A DNA stretch of 64,000 nucleotides from DASVTR01 sp033855775 (GCA_033855775.1 JAWVFT010000047.1:13837-77836); one strand, 5' to 3'; numbered from the stretch's first letter, positions 23,961-32,910 are shown. Program-made: numbers and translations. Notes: generated by a model not told the origin, from the sequence alone.

Positions 23961-26261
23961 ATGAAAATCATCAACACTTTTTTATTGCTCTGTCTCTCTG
24001 TTCTCGTGTGGGCAATGACGCCGGCGGTCAGGGCTCAGGACGTGCCGCTAGCCGCTTGGCAGGTGACGCGCTTCGACATCAGCGTGGACGCGCTCAACGC
24101 CGACCGTGATTTAAGAGCGACCGCGCGCCTCACGCTCCGCAACGTCGGCAAGGGAGCGGGCAGCCAGCCCGGACTGCGCCTGAATCCGAAAGCGGAAGTC
24201 AAAGATGTCAGCGTGGGCGGAGCGGCGGCGACCTTTCGTTCCGCTATCGAAGCGCGCGGCAACCTGCAACGCTTGACGGTCAACCTGCCGTCGCCGGTCG
24301 CCCCGAACGCGACGGTCGAAGTCGTCATCTCGTATCGTTTGAACGTCGCGGAAAATTCCGGGCTGGCCGCCATCGCTCCAAGCAGCAGCCAGTTTCTTCC
24401 GCTCTCAACTTGGTACCCGACCGCCAATACGCAGTTCGCCTTGCGCGGCCCTGACACAGCGCCTTTTAGTTTGAAAGTCAGCGGCGCAAACGTCGTCTCG
24501 TCCGGCGTTCAGAGCAGCAACGGGCAGTATGAGCAAGCGTTGCATGCTCAACCATTTTTCATAGAGGGACAATGGGAGAGCGTCGAAGCCACAGGAGCCG
24601 ATGCTCGCGGCATCAACGCTTTGCTACCGAAGGGCGCGAGCGCGGACGAGCGCAAGCAGGCCGAAGCAATCATCGCTCTGGCCGGAGCCGCGCGCTCTTA
24701 CTTTGCTACGCTGCTCGGCCCCGCGCCGGAAGCGCCCGTTCGTCTCATCGCCGTCACAAGGGGCGCGGGCTTTACAGACACCGGAACGCTCCTGCTCGAC
24801 GCAGCCGCTTTTCGCCGCACGAAGATTGACGCGGCGACGGCTCTGCTGGTGGCCGAAGCCGTCGCTCACTTGTGGATTGGCGGCAAGACGGCGATTCGCG
24901 GCGAGGGCTTGGGCTCCGTGCGCGAAGGGCTGACGCGCTATCTGGCGACGCTCTTTCTGGAGAAGCAGTTCGGGCGCGAGACAGCCGAGGCAGAACGTTT
25001 GCGCGAACGCATCGCCTACGCGGGCATCGCCAAACGCGACACCCCGCTAACGCTCGCAACGCCGCTCGACAGCGGTTACTACGTCTCCGTCACAAACAAG
25101 GGCGCGATGATTTGGCGACAGGTTGACCGAGCGCTCGGACGCGAAGCGTTCATGGAAGCGTTGCGCTCGCAACTGCAAGCGAAGGCCGGAGACGCTGGCG
25201 GGCTGACACTTGCCACCTTGCGTCAGGCTTTCGTCGAGCGCGGCAACGCGGCTTTGAAGAGCGCGCTCGATCAGGAGTTTGACCAACCGACCGACATGGA
25301 TTTGATGGTCGGGCTGCCGCAGCAGAGAGGCGCGCAATGGGTCGCCGCCGTGCGCAACACGGGCGCTTTTGACGCGGCTGTGACGGTGCAGGCGACAACC
25401 GCAAGCGGCCAACGCTTGAGCGTCGAGACGAACATCCCTGCGCGCGGTTTCGGCGAGGCTGTCTTCAACACGACGGCGCAACCGGCGCGCGTCGAAATTG
25501 ACCCAGACAAGTTTTACCCGCAGCTTGACTACACCAACGACGTTGCGCCGCGCACGCGCTTGAGCGAGGAAGCCCTCGCCGAAGCGACTACTCTGTTCGC
25601 GCAGCAAAACTATCCGCGCGTCGAAGCCATCACGCGCGAAGTCCTGACGCTCGCCGCTGGCATCACGGAGGCGCGCGTGCTGCTGGCGCGCGCTCTTCTG
25701 GCGCAGAACAAGGTGGACGAAGCGGAGAAAGAATTTCGCGCGGCGTTGGACACGACCGCCCCCGCCCCGTCCACGCTCGCGTGGGCCAACATCGGGCTCG
25801 GCGAAATCAGTTTGCGTAAAGGGCAGGCGGCTGATGCCGCGCGTCGTTTCAATGAAGCGGTGCGCGCCGATGCAGAGTATGCTTCGACCTTAGCCGCTCG
25901 CGCCGGGCGCATCAAGGCCGAGACGGCAGCCAACGCCGCGCCGCCGCCCGATGAAGCCGCGCGCGCTTTCATCGCTCAACTAGACCAAGCCATCAAGAGC
26001 GGCAGGAAGGCCGAGCTTGAAGCCATGATTATGCCCGGCGAATTGACGAGCTTTGTCAGAGGCATTACCGCCAGCCAGCCGGAGGCTTGGGCGACGCGCG
26101 TGCTGCGCACGGAGACGTTGGACGCCAACCGCTTGGCGGCTGACGTGAGCATCACCGCGCGGCAGTTGGGGCGAGATCAAGCAGGCACGGCTGTGCTCGT
26201 GCTCGCGCGCGTGAACAACGTTTGGAAGCTGGCCGGGATAGAATTTTTCGAGGTGCGTTAA
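23961..26261 (+). CDS. Secreted M1-peptidase-like protein with degenerate zinc site and TPR region
   Basis: Seen: 766 residues; signal peptide to about residue 25 (ALTPAVRAQD-like end), a beta-rich N-terminal part like the M1 aminopeptidase N-domain (about 30-190), then a gluzincin-like helical part. Where M1 enzymes have HExxHxW, this protein reads EAVAHLWIGG (residues 299-308), so the first His and the catalytic Glu are replaced; the downstream helix SVREGLTRYLATLF matches the M1 third-ligand helix. A TPR-like region spans about 560-660 and a small C-terminal domain follows (VRTETLD...VWKLAGIEFFEVR). Probably a non-catalytic periplasmic scaffold; it lies between kdsA and kdsC and stops seven bases before kdsC, so co-expression with KDO synthesis is likely. 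Confidence 0.8.
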   Translation: MKIINTFLLLCLSVLVWAMTPAVRAQDVPLAAWQVTRFDISVDALNADRDLRATARLTLRNVGKGAGSQPGLRLNPKAEVKDVSVGGAAATFRSAIEARGNLQRLTVNLPSPVAPNATVEVVISYRLNVAENSGLAAIAPSSSQFLPLSTWYPTANTQFALRGPDTAPFSLKVSGANVVSSGVQSSNGQYEQALHAQPFFIEGQWESVEATGADARGINALLPKGASADERKQAEAIIALAGAARSYFATLLGPAPEAPVRLIAVTRGAGFTDTGTLLLDAAAFRRTKIDAATALLVAEAVAHLWIGGKTAIRGEGLGSVREGLTRYLATLFLEKQFGRETAEAERLRERIAYAGIAKRDTPLTLATPLDSGYYVSVTNKGAMIWRQVDRALGREAFMEALRSQLQAKAGDAGGLTLATLRQAFVERGNAALKSALDQEFDQPTDMDLMVGLPQQRGAQWVAAVRNTGAFDAAVTVQATTASGQRLSVETNIPARGFGEAVFNTTAQPARVEIDPDKFYPQLDYTNDVAPRTRLSEEALAEATTLFAQQNYPRVEAITREVLTLAAGITEARVLLARALLAQNKVDEAEKEFRAALDTTAPAPSTLAWANIGLGEISLRKGQAADAARRFNEAVRADAEYASTLAARAGRIKAETAANAAPPPDEAARAFIAQLDQAIKSGRKAELEAMIMPGELTSFVRGITASQPEAWATRVLRTETLDANRLAADVSITARQLGRDQAGTAVLVLARVNNVWKLAGIEFFEVR

Positions 26262-26267
26262 GGATTG

Positions 26268-26801
26268 ATGGACACTTGGGCCGAACTTGAAAAGCGCGCC
26301 GCGCGCGTGAAGTTGCTGCTGATGGATTGCGACGGCGTGTTGACCGACGGGCGTATCACTTTGTTGCCCGACGGCGACGAACAGAAAAGCTTTCACACGC
26401 GCGACGGCCACGGCCTCGTGCTCCTTCATCGCGCGGGCCTCAGTTCGGGCATCATCTCCGGGCGCACTTCTTCATCCGTCACGCGCCGCGCCAGCGACTT
26501 AGGTATCCGCTACGTCCGGCAGGGAACTTGGGACAAGATAGTCGAGTTTGAAGAGACGCTCGCGGAAGCCGGAGTTGACGAAAGCGAGACGGCTTTCATC
26601 GGCGACGACGTGACCGATATTCCGTTGATGCAGAGAGTCGGCTTGGCTGTGGCTGTGGCGGACGCGACCGAAGAGACACGCGCCGCCGCGCACTATGTCA
26701 CGCAACTGCCGGGCGGCTTCGGGGCCGTGCGCGAGGTCACGGACTTGATTCTCAAAGCGCAGGGTCGTTGGGCCGAGTTGATGCGCAAGTACATCAAGTG
26801 A
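26268..26801 (+). CDS. kdsC: KDO-8-phosphate phosphatase (HAD family)
   Basis: Role: hydrolyses KDO-8-phosphate to KDO between KdsA and KdsB. Seen: 177 residues from ATG 26268 with TAAGGA just upstream. HAD motifs: MDCDGVLTDGRI (nucleophile and acid/base Asp), GIISGRTSSSV (motif II) and GDDVTDIPLM (motif IV). No cap domain, which is the C0 tetrameric KdsC form of about 170-190 residues. Other C0 sugar phosphatases look similar, but kdsA and kdsB nearby support this call. Confidence 0.93.
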   Translation: MDTWAELEKRAARVKLLLMDCDGVLTDGRITLLPDGDEQKSFHTRDGHGLVLLHRAGLSSGIISGRTSSSVTRRASDLGIRYVRQGTWDKIVEFEETLAEAGVDESETAFIGDDVTDIPLMQRVGLAVAVADATEETRAAAHYVTQLPGGFGAVREVTDLILKAQGRWAELMRKYIK

Positions 26802-26928
26802 ACGCGGGCGCTAGCGTTGGCCTTGAAGGACGCGCGCGAGCGCTAAGCTTGAGAGCGCGCGAGTTTGACTTTCATCCGTCGCAAGCAGCATGCTGTGATT
26901 CAATTTTCAAGTGGGGAGAGAACAAAAG

Positions 26929-27309
26929 GTGGAAACCGCTAAACACGTCCTGTTCGTCGAGGACACTTCCGACACGCGCGACCTTGTGGAGTTCAGCTTG
27001 AAGCAGGACGGCTTTGAAGTCACCAGCGCGCAGACCGCCAACGAGGGCTTGCGGCTGGCGCGCGAGAAATCGTTCGCGCTGATTCTGCTCGACATCGGAT
27101 TGCCCGACAAAGACGGCCTCGAACTCTGCCGCGACATACGCCTCTTCGACCAGCAAACGCCGATTCTCTTCTACACGGCCTTCGCCGAACTGCTCGACCT
27201 TGAAGAGGCCGAGAAGGCAGGGGCGCAAGGCTGCCTGCGCAAGCCCGAAGACACGCCGCGCCTCGGCGAGATTGCCCGCCGGTTAATCGAAGAGACAGCG
27301 CGCGGCTAA
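26929..27309 (+). CDS. Single-domain response regulator
   Basis: Seen: 126 residues from GTG 26929, with GGGGAGAG about eight bases upstream; an earlier GTG at 26911 lies in the ribosome site itself. A complete receiver: acidic pair in LFVEDTSDT (Glu-Asp), phosphoacceptor in ILLDIGLPDKDG, Thr in FYTAF and Lys in CLRKPED. No output domain, so it should act by protein contact or in a phosphorelay, as CheY/Spo0F types do. No kinase adjacent. Confidence 0.9.
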   Translation: METAKHVLFVEDTSDTRDLVEFSLKQDGFEVTSAQTANEGLRLAREKSFALILLDIGLPDKDGLELCRDIRLFDQQTPILFYTAFAELLDLEEAEKAGAQGCLRKPEDTPRLGEIARRLIEETARG

Positions 27310-27339
27310 ACGCTTGCGCCCGCTCTCGACACGATTGAT

Positions 27340-27368
27340 TTGACAGTCGTTCAGGGCTTGATTATCTT
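27340..27368 (+). promoter_or_regulatory. Predicted promoter of tRNA-Gly
   Basis: TTGACA (27340-27345), 17-bp spacer, TATCTT (27363-27368). Start expected near 27375, about 68 nt before the mature tRNA. Confidence 0.6.
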
Positions 27369-27386
27369 AACTGGCAACCAAGTTGG

Positions 27387-27436
27387 ATGAAGCCGAACGA
27401 TGAAAGCCTTGCTCGTCCTTCATCCTTCCGGCTTGT
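27387..27436. repeat. Heptad-like hairpin in the tRNA-Gly leader
   Basis: AAGCCGAACGATGAA (27390-27404) pairs, with one bulge and one mismatch, with 27419-27434. Units resemble the GATGAAG class of the other elements. It ends nine bases before the tRNA 5' end and would be removed by tRNA processing. Confidence 0.5.
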
Positions 27437-27442
27437 TCTTGT

Positions 27443-27514
27443 GCGGGCGTAACTCAATGGTAGAGTGTCAGCTTCCCAAGCTGAAAGTTGCGAGTTCGAT
27501 CCTCGTCGCCCGCT
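27443..27514 (+). tRNA. tRNA-Gly (anticodon CCC)
   Basis: A full cloverleaf: acceptor GCGGGCG (27443-27449) with CGCCCGC (27507-27513), D-arm with CAATGGTAGAG, anticodon stem TCAGC/GCTGA around loop TTCCCAA giving anticodon CCC, and T-arm with the GTTCGATCC core. Discriminator base is T at 27514. CCA is not encoded. Confidence 0.96.
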
Positions 27515-27742
27515 TTTATCATATCTGAGCAAACAACTCTTCCGGCGGGCTTTCAGCCGGATATGTGCCTGGCGGGACGTATCGTTAATGAGCGCCGCCG
27601 AAGAGCGAAGCGTATGCTTTGCTCACAACTTGAGCGCGGCTGGCTGCGTTCGTCTCGGCTTTTAGAGCGCGCGGCGACTGGCACAATGGTTGCGATGAAG
27701 AATCAGCTTGCAGCGTTAATCCAGACAGGAGGACGACATATC

Positions 27743-28390
27743 TTGCGTATCAAATTTATTGTGGGCTTCAGCCTGCTGGCGCTGTCGGCGCTGGCCGCCG
27801 GATGCTCCGACAACAGCAACACAGCCAATAGCAACACCGCTACGACCAACACGGTGGCGACCACGACCACAACCGAGTCGAACATGAACGCCACCGAATC
27901 TAAAGTCTCCGACGCCGCCGACTCCGAAGTGACGGAGACGACGGACGCCACAGGTTCCAGAGTTCAGACACGCACGTTCAGGAATGACACGCACGTCTCC
28001 AAAGTTGTCGTGACGACAACCAAGTCAGGCACGCGCACGGCGAAGGTTTACCCGCGCGACGGCGGCGCGGCGCGCGACTTGCCGGAGAATAAAGTTGAGA
28101 GCGCTTTGCAGGCGACGGGCGACACGCTCGCAGACGCCGCCGGTTTCGTCGTAGACAAGACGAAGGACGCCGCCTCGGCGACGAAGGAAGGCGCAAAGGT
28201 CGTTGGCGAGAAGACTGTCGAAGGCGCGAAGACCGTCGGCGAAAAGACGGCTGAGGGAGCCAAGACGGTTGGCAGCAAGACTGCCGAGGGCGCAAAGACT
28301 GTCGGCGAGAAAACAGTCGAGGGCGCGAAGAAAGCCGGAGAAGGCGCGAAGAAAGTCGGCGGCAAGATTAAAGACGCCGTGACGCCTTAA
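27743..28390 (+). CDS. Lipoprotein with 11-residue LEA-like repeats
   Basis: Seen: 215 residues from TTG 27743 with AGGAGGA (27727-27733) nine bases upstream; the frame is open further upstream, through the tRNA end, but has no such support. Signal peptide RIKFIVGFSLLALSAL with lipobox LAAGC, so a membrane-anchored lipoprotein. Next an Asn/Thr-rich linker, a short folded part (RTFRNDTHVSKVVVTTTKSG), then about seven degenerate 11-residue repeats of the form EGAKTVGEKTV between residues 140 and 210. Such repeats form amphipathic helices in LEA and apolipoprotein-like proteins, linked to desiccation or membrane protection; function here is inferred. Confidence 0.8.
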   Translation: MRIKFIVGFSLLALSALAAGCSDNSNTANSNTATTNTVATTTTTESNMNATESKVSDAADSEVTETTDATGSRVQTRTFRNDTHVSKVVVTTTKSGTRTAKVYPRDGGAARDLPENKVESALQATGDTLADAAGFVVDKTKDAASATKEGAKVVGEKTVEGAKTVGEKTAEGAKTVGSKTAEGAKTVGEKTVEGAKKAGEGAKKVGGKIKDAVTP

Positions 28391-28448
28391 CGAAGCTCAG
28401 GGCGGAAGCGTCTAGTTCAAACACCGCAGGGCAGTGAGTTCAAACATG

Positions 28449-28486
28449 AGAGGGCAGTCGTCAGATGACGGCTGCCCTCTTGTTTG
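28449..28486 (+). terminator. Terminator-like hairpin after the lipoprotein gene
   Basis: A 15-bp stem, AGAGGGCAGTCGTCA (28449-28463) with 28466-28480 (14 pairs plus one wobble), followed by TGTTTGT. The T-tract is short. The surrounding 260-bp gap also has a direct repeat, AGTTCAAACA, at about 28412 and 28437 and no other feature. Confidence 0.7.
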
Positions 28487-28654
28487 TCGCGCGTCGGTCG
28501 AAGCCGTTCGTCTTCGTGAAGCGTTCGCGCTTGTCCTGACCAACTCGCCGTCGAAGACCAATGATGCCGCCGAATGCTATACTAAAGGTTCCCTGCCGAC
28601 AGCGTTCCCAATTTCGGCGGGCCACGCTAACCCGTAAAAGAATGGAGCAAGAGA

Positions 28655-28951
28655 ATGGCCGATGCGACACGCTTTACAATTTTATGCCCGTGCTGCGAGT
28701 CTGCCCTGACGATTGACGCGCAAACGGGCGCGCTCATCTCCCACGAAGAGAAGTCGAAACCAGTCGCTTCCTTCGACGAGATGCTCAAGGGTTTGGACAA
28801 GCAGAAGCAGCTGCGCGACCAACTCTTCCAGCAAGAGTTGGGTTCGCAGAAAGACCGCGAGCGACTGCTCGAAGAAAAATTCCAAGCGGCGATGAAGCGC
28901 GCGGAGAAGGATAAGGACAAGCCTTACATCAACCCGCTCGACGTTGACTAA
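28655..28951 (+). CDS. Small coiled-coil protein with Cys pair, unknown function
   Basis: Seen: 98 residues; FTILCPCCESALTIDAQTGA near the start holds a CxxC(C) knuckle that could bind zinc alone or in a dimer, followed by a highly charged helix (about 45-88, KQKQLRDQLFQQELGSQKDR) and a conserved-looking PYINPLDVD end. GAGCAAGAGA precedes the ATG. No named family recognised; may be an RNA- or protein-binding accessory. Confidence 0.7.
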   Translation: MADATRFTILCPCCESALTIDAQTGALISHEEKSKPVASFDEMLKGLDKQKQLRDQLFQQELGSQKDRERLLEEKFQAAMKRAEKDKDKPYINPLDVD

Positions 28952-29135
28952 GACCAGTGCGCGCGGGCGGGCGAATCCATCGGGTGAAACAAATTTTTAC
29001 CGGATGCGTAAAGTAAGAACCGATGTGCAACAGCTTGCACGGCAGGCGGCATCCAAACGCCCGAACGACAGCTTGCCCGGCAAACTGCGGAAGTTCAAGC
29101 GCTCGGTTCACACACAATCATGGAGTCATCAAACA

Positions 29136-30533
29136 ATGCGTCCGTCTAAATTGTCTGCGCTCGTCGTCTGCGCCGTCGCGCTTCTTTCAGCCGCGCTCTT
29201 TGTCGCCACAGCCTCCGCGCAAAAAAGCAGCATGCCAACGAAAATTCCGAAAATAAATTATCAGGAACGCACGCTCAAGAACGGCTTGCGTGTCCTCAGC
29301 GTCGAAGACCATTCCAGCCCGACCGTCTCTATACAGGTCTGGTATCACGTCGGCTCGAAGGACGACCCCAACGGGCGCAGCGGCTTCGCGCATCTCTTCG
29401 AGCACATCATGTTCAAGAGCACGAAGAACATGAAATCCGAGATGCTCGACCGTTTGACGGAAGATGTCGGCGGCTACAACAACGCGTTCACCGCCGACGA
29501 CGTGACGGTCTATTACGAAGTCGTGCCGTCGAATTATCTTGAGACTTTGCTCTGGGCCGAAAGCGACCGCCTCGGCGGCTTGAATGTTGACGAGCCGAAT
29601 TTTAAATCCGAGCGCGCGGTCGTCGAGGAAGAGTTTCGCCAGAGTTATCTGGCCCCGCCTTACGGCAAGCTCGAATTGTTGATTCAGCAAAAGTCGTGGA
29701 CGAAGCATCCGTACCAGCGACCCGGCATCGGCAACATCGAAGAGTTGGACGCGGCGACGCTGGAAAACGTGCGAGCCTTTCACGGAACTTACTATCGCCC
29801 GGACAACGCCACGATGGTCGTCGCCGGAGACTTTGACCCGAAGCAACTCGACGCTTGGGTTGACAAGTATTTCGCTCGCCTGTCGAAGCCGAGCGCGCCG
29901 CTGCCGCGCGTCGAAGTCAAAGAGCCTGCGCGCACAGCCGAGCAACGCTTCGTAGAGTACGGCCAGAACGTCCCGCTCCCGGCGGTCGTTATCACGTATC
30001 TCGCGCCGCCCGCGGCGAGCAGCGATGCCGTCGCCCTGCGCGTCGCCGAAGCCATCCTTTCGTCGGGCAATTCTTCGCGCCTCTATCGCGCTCTCGTCTA
30101 TGAGCAGCAGGTCGCGCAGGAGGCGGACGCAGACGCAGACTTGCGCGAAGACCCCGGCCTCTTTCTCTTCAAAGCCGTCCTCGCCAGCGACAAGAAGCCG
30201 GAGGAGGCGGAGCGCTCTTTGCTGGCCGAACTCAAGCGGATACAGGACGCGCCCGTCAGCGCGGCTGAGTTGGAGAAAGCGAAGAACCAGTTGGTGACTT
30301 CCAAGTTGCGCGAACGCGAGACGAACAACGGCAAGGCTCAAGCTCTCGGCGAAGCCGCCGTCCTGCTCGGCGACCCGAACCGCATCAACACGGACGTTGA
30401 GCGGCTTCAGTCGGTCACGGCGGCGGACGTGCAGCGCGTCATGCGCCAGTACTTCACGGACACCAACCGCGTCGTCATCTACTATCTGCCGGAATCCGCG
30501 CGCGCCACGCAAAACGCCGCCACAAAGAATTGA
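29136..30533 (+). CDS. Secreted M16-family zinc peptidase (catalytic type)
   Basis: Role: periplasmic insulinase/pitrilysin-like peptidase. Seen: 465 residues from ATG 29136 (MRPSKLSALVVCAVALLSAA signal peptide ending ATASAQK); an upstream in-frame ATG at 28944 adds a non-secretory stretch. The inverted zinc motif HLFEH lies in GFAHLFEHIMFKSTKN and the distal Glu region in ERAVVEEEFRQ. The M16_C domain follows from about residue 210. Eleven bases later comes a second M16 gene lacking the zinc motif; the two probably form a heterodimer as in mitochondrial processing peptidase. Confidence 0.94.
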   Translation: MRPSKLSALVVCAVALLSAALFVATASAQKSSMPTKIPKINYQERTLKNGLRVLSVEDHSSPTVSIQVWYHVGSKDDPNGRSGFAHLFEHIMFKSTKNMKSEMLDRLTEDVGGYNNAFTADDVTVYYEVVPSNYLETLLWAESDRLGGLNVDEPNFKSERAVVEEEFRQSYLAPPYGKLELLIQQKSWTKHPYQRPGIGNIEELDAATLENVRAFHGTYYRPDNATMVVAGDFDPKQLDAWVDKYFARLSKPSAPLPRVEVKEPARTAEQRFVEYGQNVPLPAVVITYLAPPAASSDAVALRVAEAILSSGNSSRLYRALVYEQQVAQEADADADLREDPGLFLFKAVLASDKKPEEAERSLLAELKRIQDAPVSAAELEKAKNQLVTSKLRERETNNGKAQALGEAAVLLGDPNRINTDVERLQSVTAADVQRVMRQYFTDTNRVVIYYLPESARATQNAATKN

Positions 30534-30544
30534 GGTGAGAATAG

Positions 30545-32044
30545 ATGACCATCAGCAAAAGCTTCATCCAACGTTCTCTTACGCTATCGGCGCTCGCAGC
30601 GTTGATTATCGCTATGATGTCAATTAACACACACGCCCAACAGGAGCAGCCGCCGCAGCCTTCCGCTCCGCGCTCGGTCAAACTGCCGCAGCCGGTCGAG
30701 AAGACATTGAAGAACGGGTTGCGCGTCATCGTCGTCGAACGCAGCGGGATGCCGCTCGTCAGCGCGCAACTGCTGGTGAAGAACGGCGGCGAGGTTGACC
30801 CGGAAACTCTGCCCGGCGTGGCCAACATGACGGCGACGCTGTTGACCGAAGGCACCGCGACGCGCACCGCTCCGCAGATTGCCGAAGAGATAGAAGCTCT
30901 CGGCGGCAGCCTCAACTCGCGCGCCGGTTGGGACGCTTCCGGGGCGAGCGTCAACGTTATGTCAGAGCGCGTCGCCCCGGCGATGAACATTCTGGCCGAC
31001 GTGATACGCAATCCGGCCTTCAAGGACGAAGAGATTGAGCGCCAGCGCCAGCAAGCGATTGACGACTTGAGCGTCAGGCTCAGCCAGCCGGGAACGATTG
31101 CCCGCGCCGTCGCCGCGCGCGTCCTCTACGGCACGACGCCCTACGGCCACATGCTCAGCGGCACGCCCGAAAGCCTCGCTCTCATCAAGCGCGATGACTT
31201 GGTTAAGTTTCATCAAACTTATTACAGGCCGGACAATGCGGTCCTCGTCATCGGCGGCGACATCAAGCCGCAGCAGGCTTTCGCTCTCGCGGAAAAACTT
31301 TTCGGCGACTGGCAGAAGCCGACCTCGCTATTGGTGGTCATAAGCAATAATGCGAAGCCGAGCGCCGCGAAGCAGCGCGTGCTGGTGATTGACAAGCCTG
31401 ACGCGGGGCAGGCTGCGGTCGTCTTCGTGCGCAGCGGCTTGAAGCGCACCGACCCAGACTTCTTTCGCGGCATCGTCACCAACTCCGTCTTGAGCGGCTA
31501 TTCCGGTCGGCTCAATCAAGAGATTCGCATCAAGCGCGGCCTGAGCTATGGCGCGCGCAGCAGCCTCGACGCGCGCCGCGAGACGGGGCCGTTCACCGCT
31601 GAAACGCAGACCAAGAACGAATCGGGCGCGGAGGTCGCGTCGCTCATCATCGGCGAGATTAAGCGTTTATCGAGCGAGGCGGTCGCCGACGCCGAACTGC
31701 TGCCGCGCAAGTCCGTCATCATCGGCGGCTTCGGTCGCGGTTTGGAAACCAACGACGATCTCGTTAATCAAATCAGCAATCTAGCGCTCTACGGCATCAA
31801 CCTGAGCGAGATAAACAGCTACATCAACAACGTGCAGTCCGTCACCGCCGCCGACGTGCAGAAGTTTGCAGGCGCAAGGCTCGTCGCAGACGACGCTTCC
31901 ATCATCATCGTCGGCAAAGCCAGCGCGTTTCTGGACGCTCTGCGCAAGCAGTTCCCGAACGTTGAAGTCATCCCGGTCGCAGACCTTGAATTGAACGGTG
32001 CCACGTTGCGGCGAGCCGCAACATCCGGCGCGACCAAGCCGTGA
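30545..32044 (+). CDS. Secreted M16-family protein, zinc motif lost (partner subunit)
   Basis: Seen: 499 residues; GAGGTGAG precedes the ATG; signal peptide to about residue 32 (INTHAQQ). In place of HxxEH the sequence is GVANMTATLLTEGTATRT, so no catalytic zinc site. The C-terminal half keeps the substrate-binding R/Y region, KRGLSYGARSSLDARRE. Known for the family: one subunit carries the zinc, the other the R/Y pair. Together with the upstream gene it should form one active peptidase in the periplasm or on the outer membrane. Confidence 0.92.
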   Translation: MTISKSFIQRSLTLSALAALIIAMMSINTHAQQEQPPQPSAPRSVKLPQPVEKTLKNGLRVIVVERSGMPLVSAQLLVKNGGEVDPETLPGVANMTATLLTEGTATRTAPQIAEEIEALGGSLNSRAGWDASGASVNVMSERVAPAMNILADVIRNPAFKDEEIERQRQQAIDDLSVRLSQPGTIARAVAARVLYGTTPYGHMLSGTPESLALIKRDDLVKFHQTYYRPDNAVLVIGGDIKPQQAFALAEKLFGDWQKPTSLLVVISNNAKPSAAKQRVLVIDKPDAGQAAVVFVRSGLKRTDPDFFRGIVTNSVLSGYSGRLNQEIRIKRGLSYGARSSLDARRETGPFTAETQTKNESGAEVASLIIGEIKRLSSEAVADAELLPRKSVIIGGFGRGLETNDDLVNQISNLALYGINLSEINSYINNVQSVTAADVQKFAGARLVADDASIIIVGKASAFLDALRKQFPNVEVIPVADLELNGATLRRAATSGATKP

Positions 32045-32113
32045 CGCGTACGCAGTGATCGCGCCCGCGCCTTTTCGAGCCGGAGTAAGAAGTCTTAAGG
32101 AGAACGAAAGCTC

Positions 32114-32755
32114 ATGCGACGTTTAGCCAGACTGTCATGTTGCTTCTTCAGTCTCGCGCTGCTGGCCGCGACCGCCAACAGCTTCGCGCTGGCGCAGGGC
32201 AGCGAAACCATAGCCACACAGCCGCGCGAAGAGACAGCCGTTTTCATCAGCGAACTCGGCAGCAGCGAGCCGTTTGTGCGCCGGCAGGCGGCGGAAGAGT
32301 TGGCCCGCCGCGCCGACACAGACCACTTGAAATTAATCGAGGGCTATCGTCTGCAAGAGAAGAACGCGCAGGTCAAGCTGGCTCTCGATTGGGCGCTTTA
32401 TCGAATGGGCAAGAGCGCGACGCTCTTTTCGCTGGTGCGCGCTCTCGATTCATCTCAAGCCGAACAGGCGTCCGCGTATCTCAAGCAACTCGAAAGCCCG
32501 CACCCGCTCTACATTTTTCTGGGCCAGACGAAGCGCGCGGCGCAGGCGCGGCTGCTCGAAGTGTTGGGCGCAATCGGCGACGCCGAAACGCTCGAACGCA
32601 TCAAGCCCTTGCTCGAATCCTTTGAGCCAGCGGTTGCCGTCGCCGCCGAGCAGGCCACAGAGCTAATCAACACGCGCATCGCGCAGACGCCCGCCGAAGC
32701 GCAGCAGCCCACGCGCCCGCGCACCGTCGGCCAAACCGTCGAAGCAACGCCCTGA
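32114..32755 (+). CDS. Secreted HEAT-repeat-like protein
   Basis: Seen: 213 residues; signal peptide to about residue 27 (RLARLSCCFFSLALLAATANSFALAQ); then helical repeats rich in Ala/Leu: EPFVRRQAAEELARRADTDH, AQVKLALDWALYRMGK, QARLLEVLGAIGDAETLERI and AVAVAAEQATELINTR, the HEAT/PBS-lyase-like pattern. Likely a periplasmic protein-binding scaffold. TAAGGAGAACG lies about 10 bases before the ATG. Follows the M16 pair by 69 bp and may be co-transcribed. Confidence 0.75.
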   Translation: MRRLARLSCCFFSLALLAATANSFALAQGSETIATQPREETAVFISELGSSEPFVRRQAAEELARRADTDHLKLIEGYRLQEKNAQVKLALDWALYRMGKSATLFSLVRALDSSQAEQASAYLKQLESPHPLYIFLGQTKRAAQARLLEVLGAIGDAETLERIKPLLESFEPAVAVAAEQATELINTRIAQTPAEAQQPTRPRTVGQTVEATP

Positions 32756-32781
32756 ACTCGCAAGTCGAGCGCAACAATCAC

Positions 32782-32819
32782 AACGGGAGCGAATCATCCG
32801 ACTCGCTCCCGTTCGCTTT
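32782..32819 (+). terminator. Terminator-like hairpin
   Basis: Perfect 11-bp stem, AACGGGAGCGA (32782-32792) with 32803-32813, 10-nt loop, then CGCTTTA. Weak T-tract; probably ends the M16 transcript. Confidence 0.65.
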
Positions 32820-32843
32820 ACGCTATACTAATCGGGTTTCCAC

Positions 32844-32910
32844 TTTCAAAATTCAGCCTTCAAGTTGACAACCGGAGAACCTGAAGATTGAAACTTGAAG
32901 CCTGAAACCT
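32844..32910. repeat. Heptad inverted-repeat element ahead of the UbiD gene
   Basis: Left arm about 32844-32866 and right arm 32892-32907; units are YTGAARM heptads in phase (CTGAAGA, TTGAAAC, TTGAAGC, CTGAAAC). A different unit sequence from the AGTGACR elements but the same architecture, and it ends three bases before the UbiD start codon. Confidence 0.7.
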
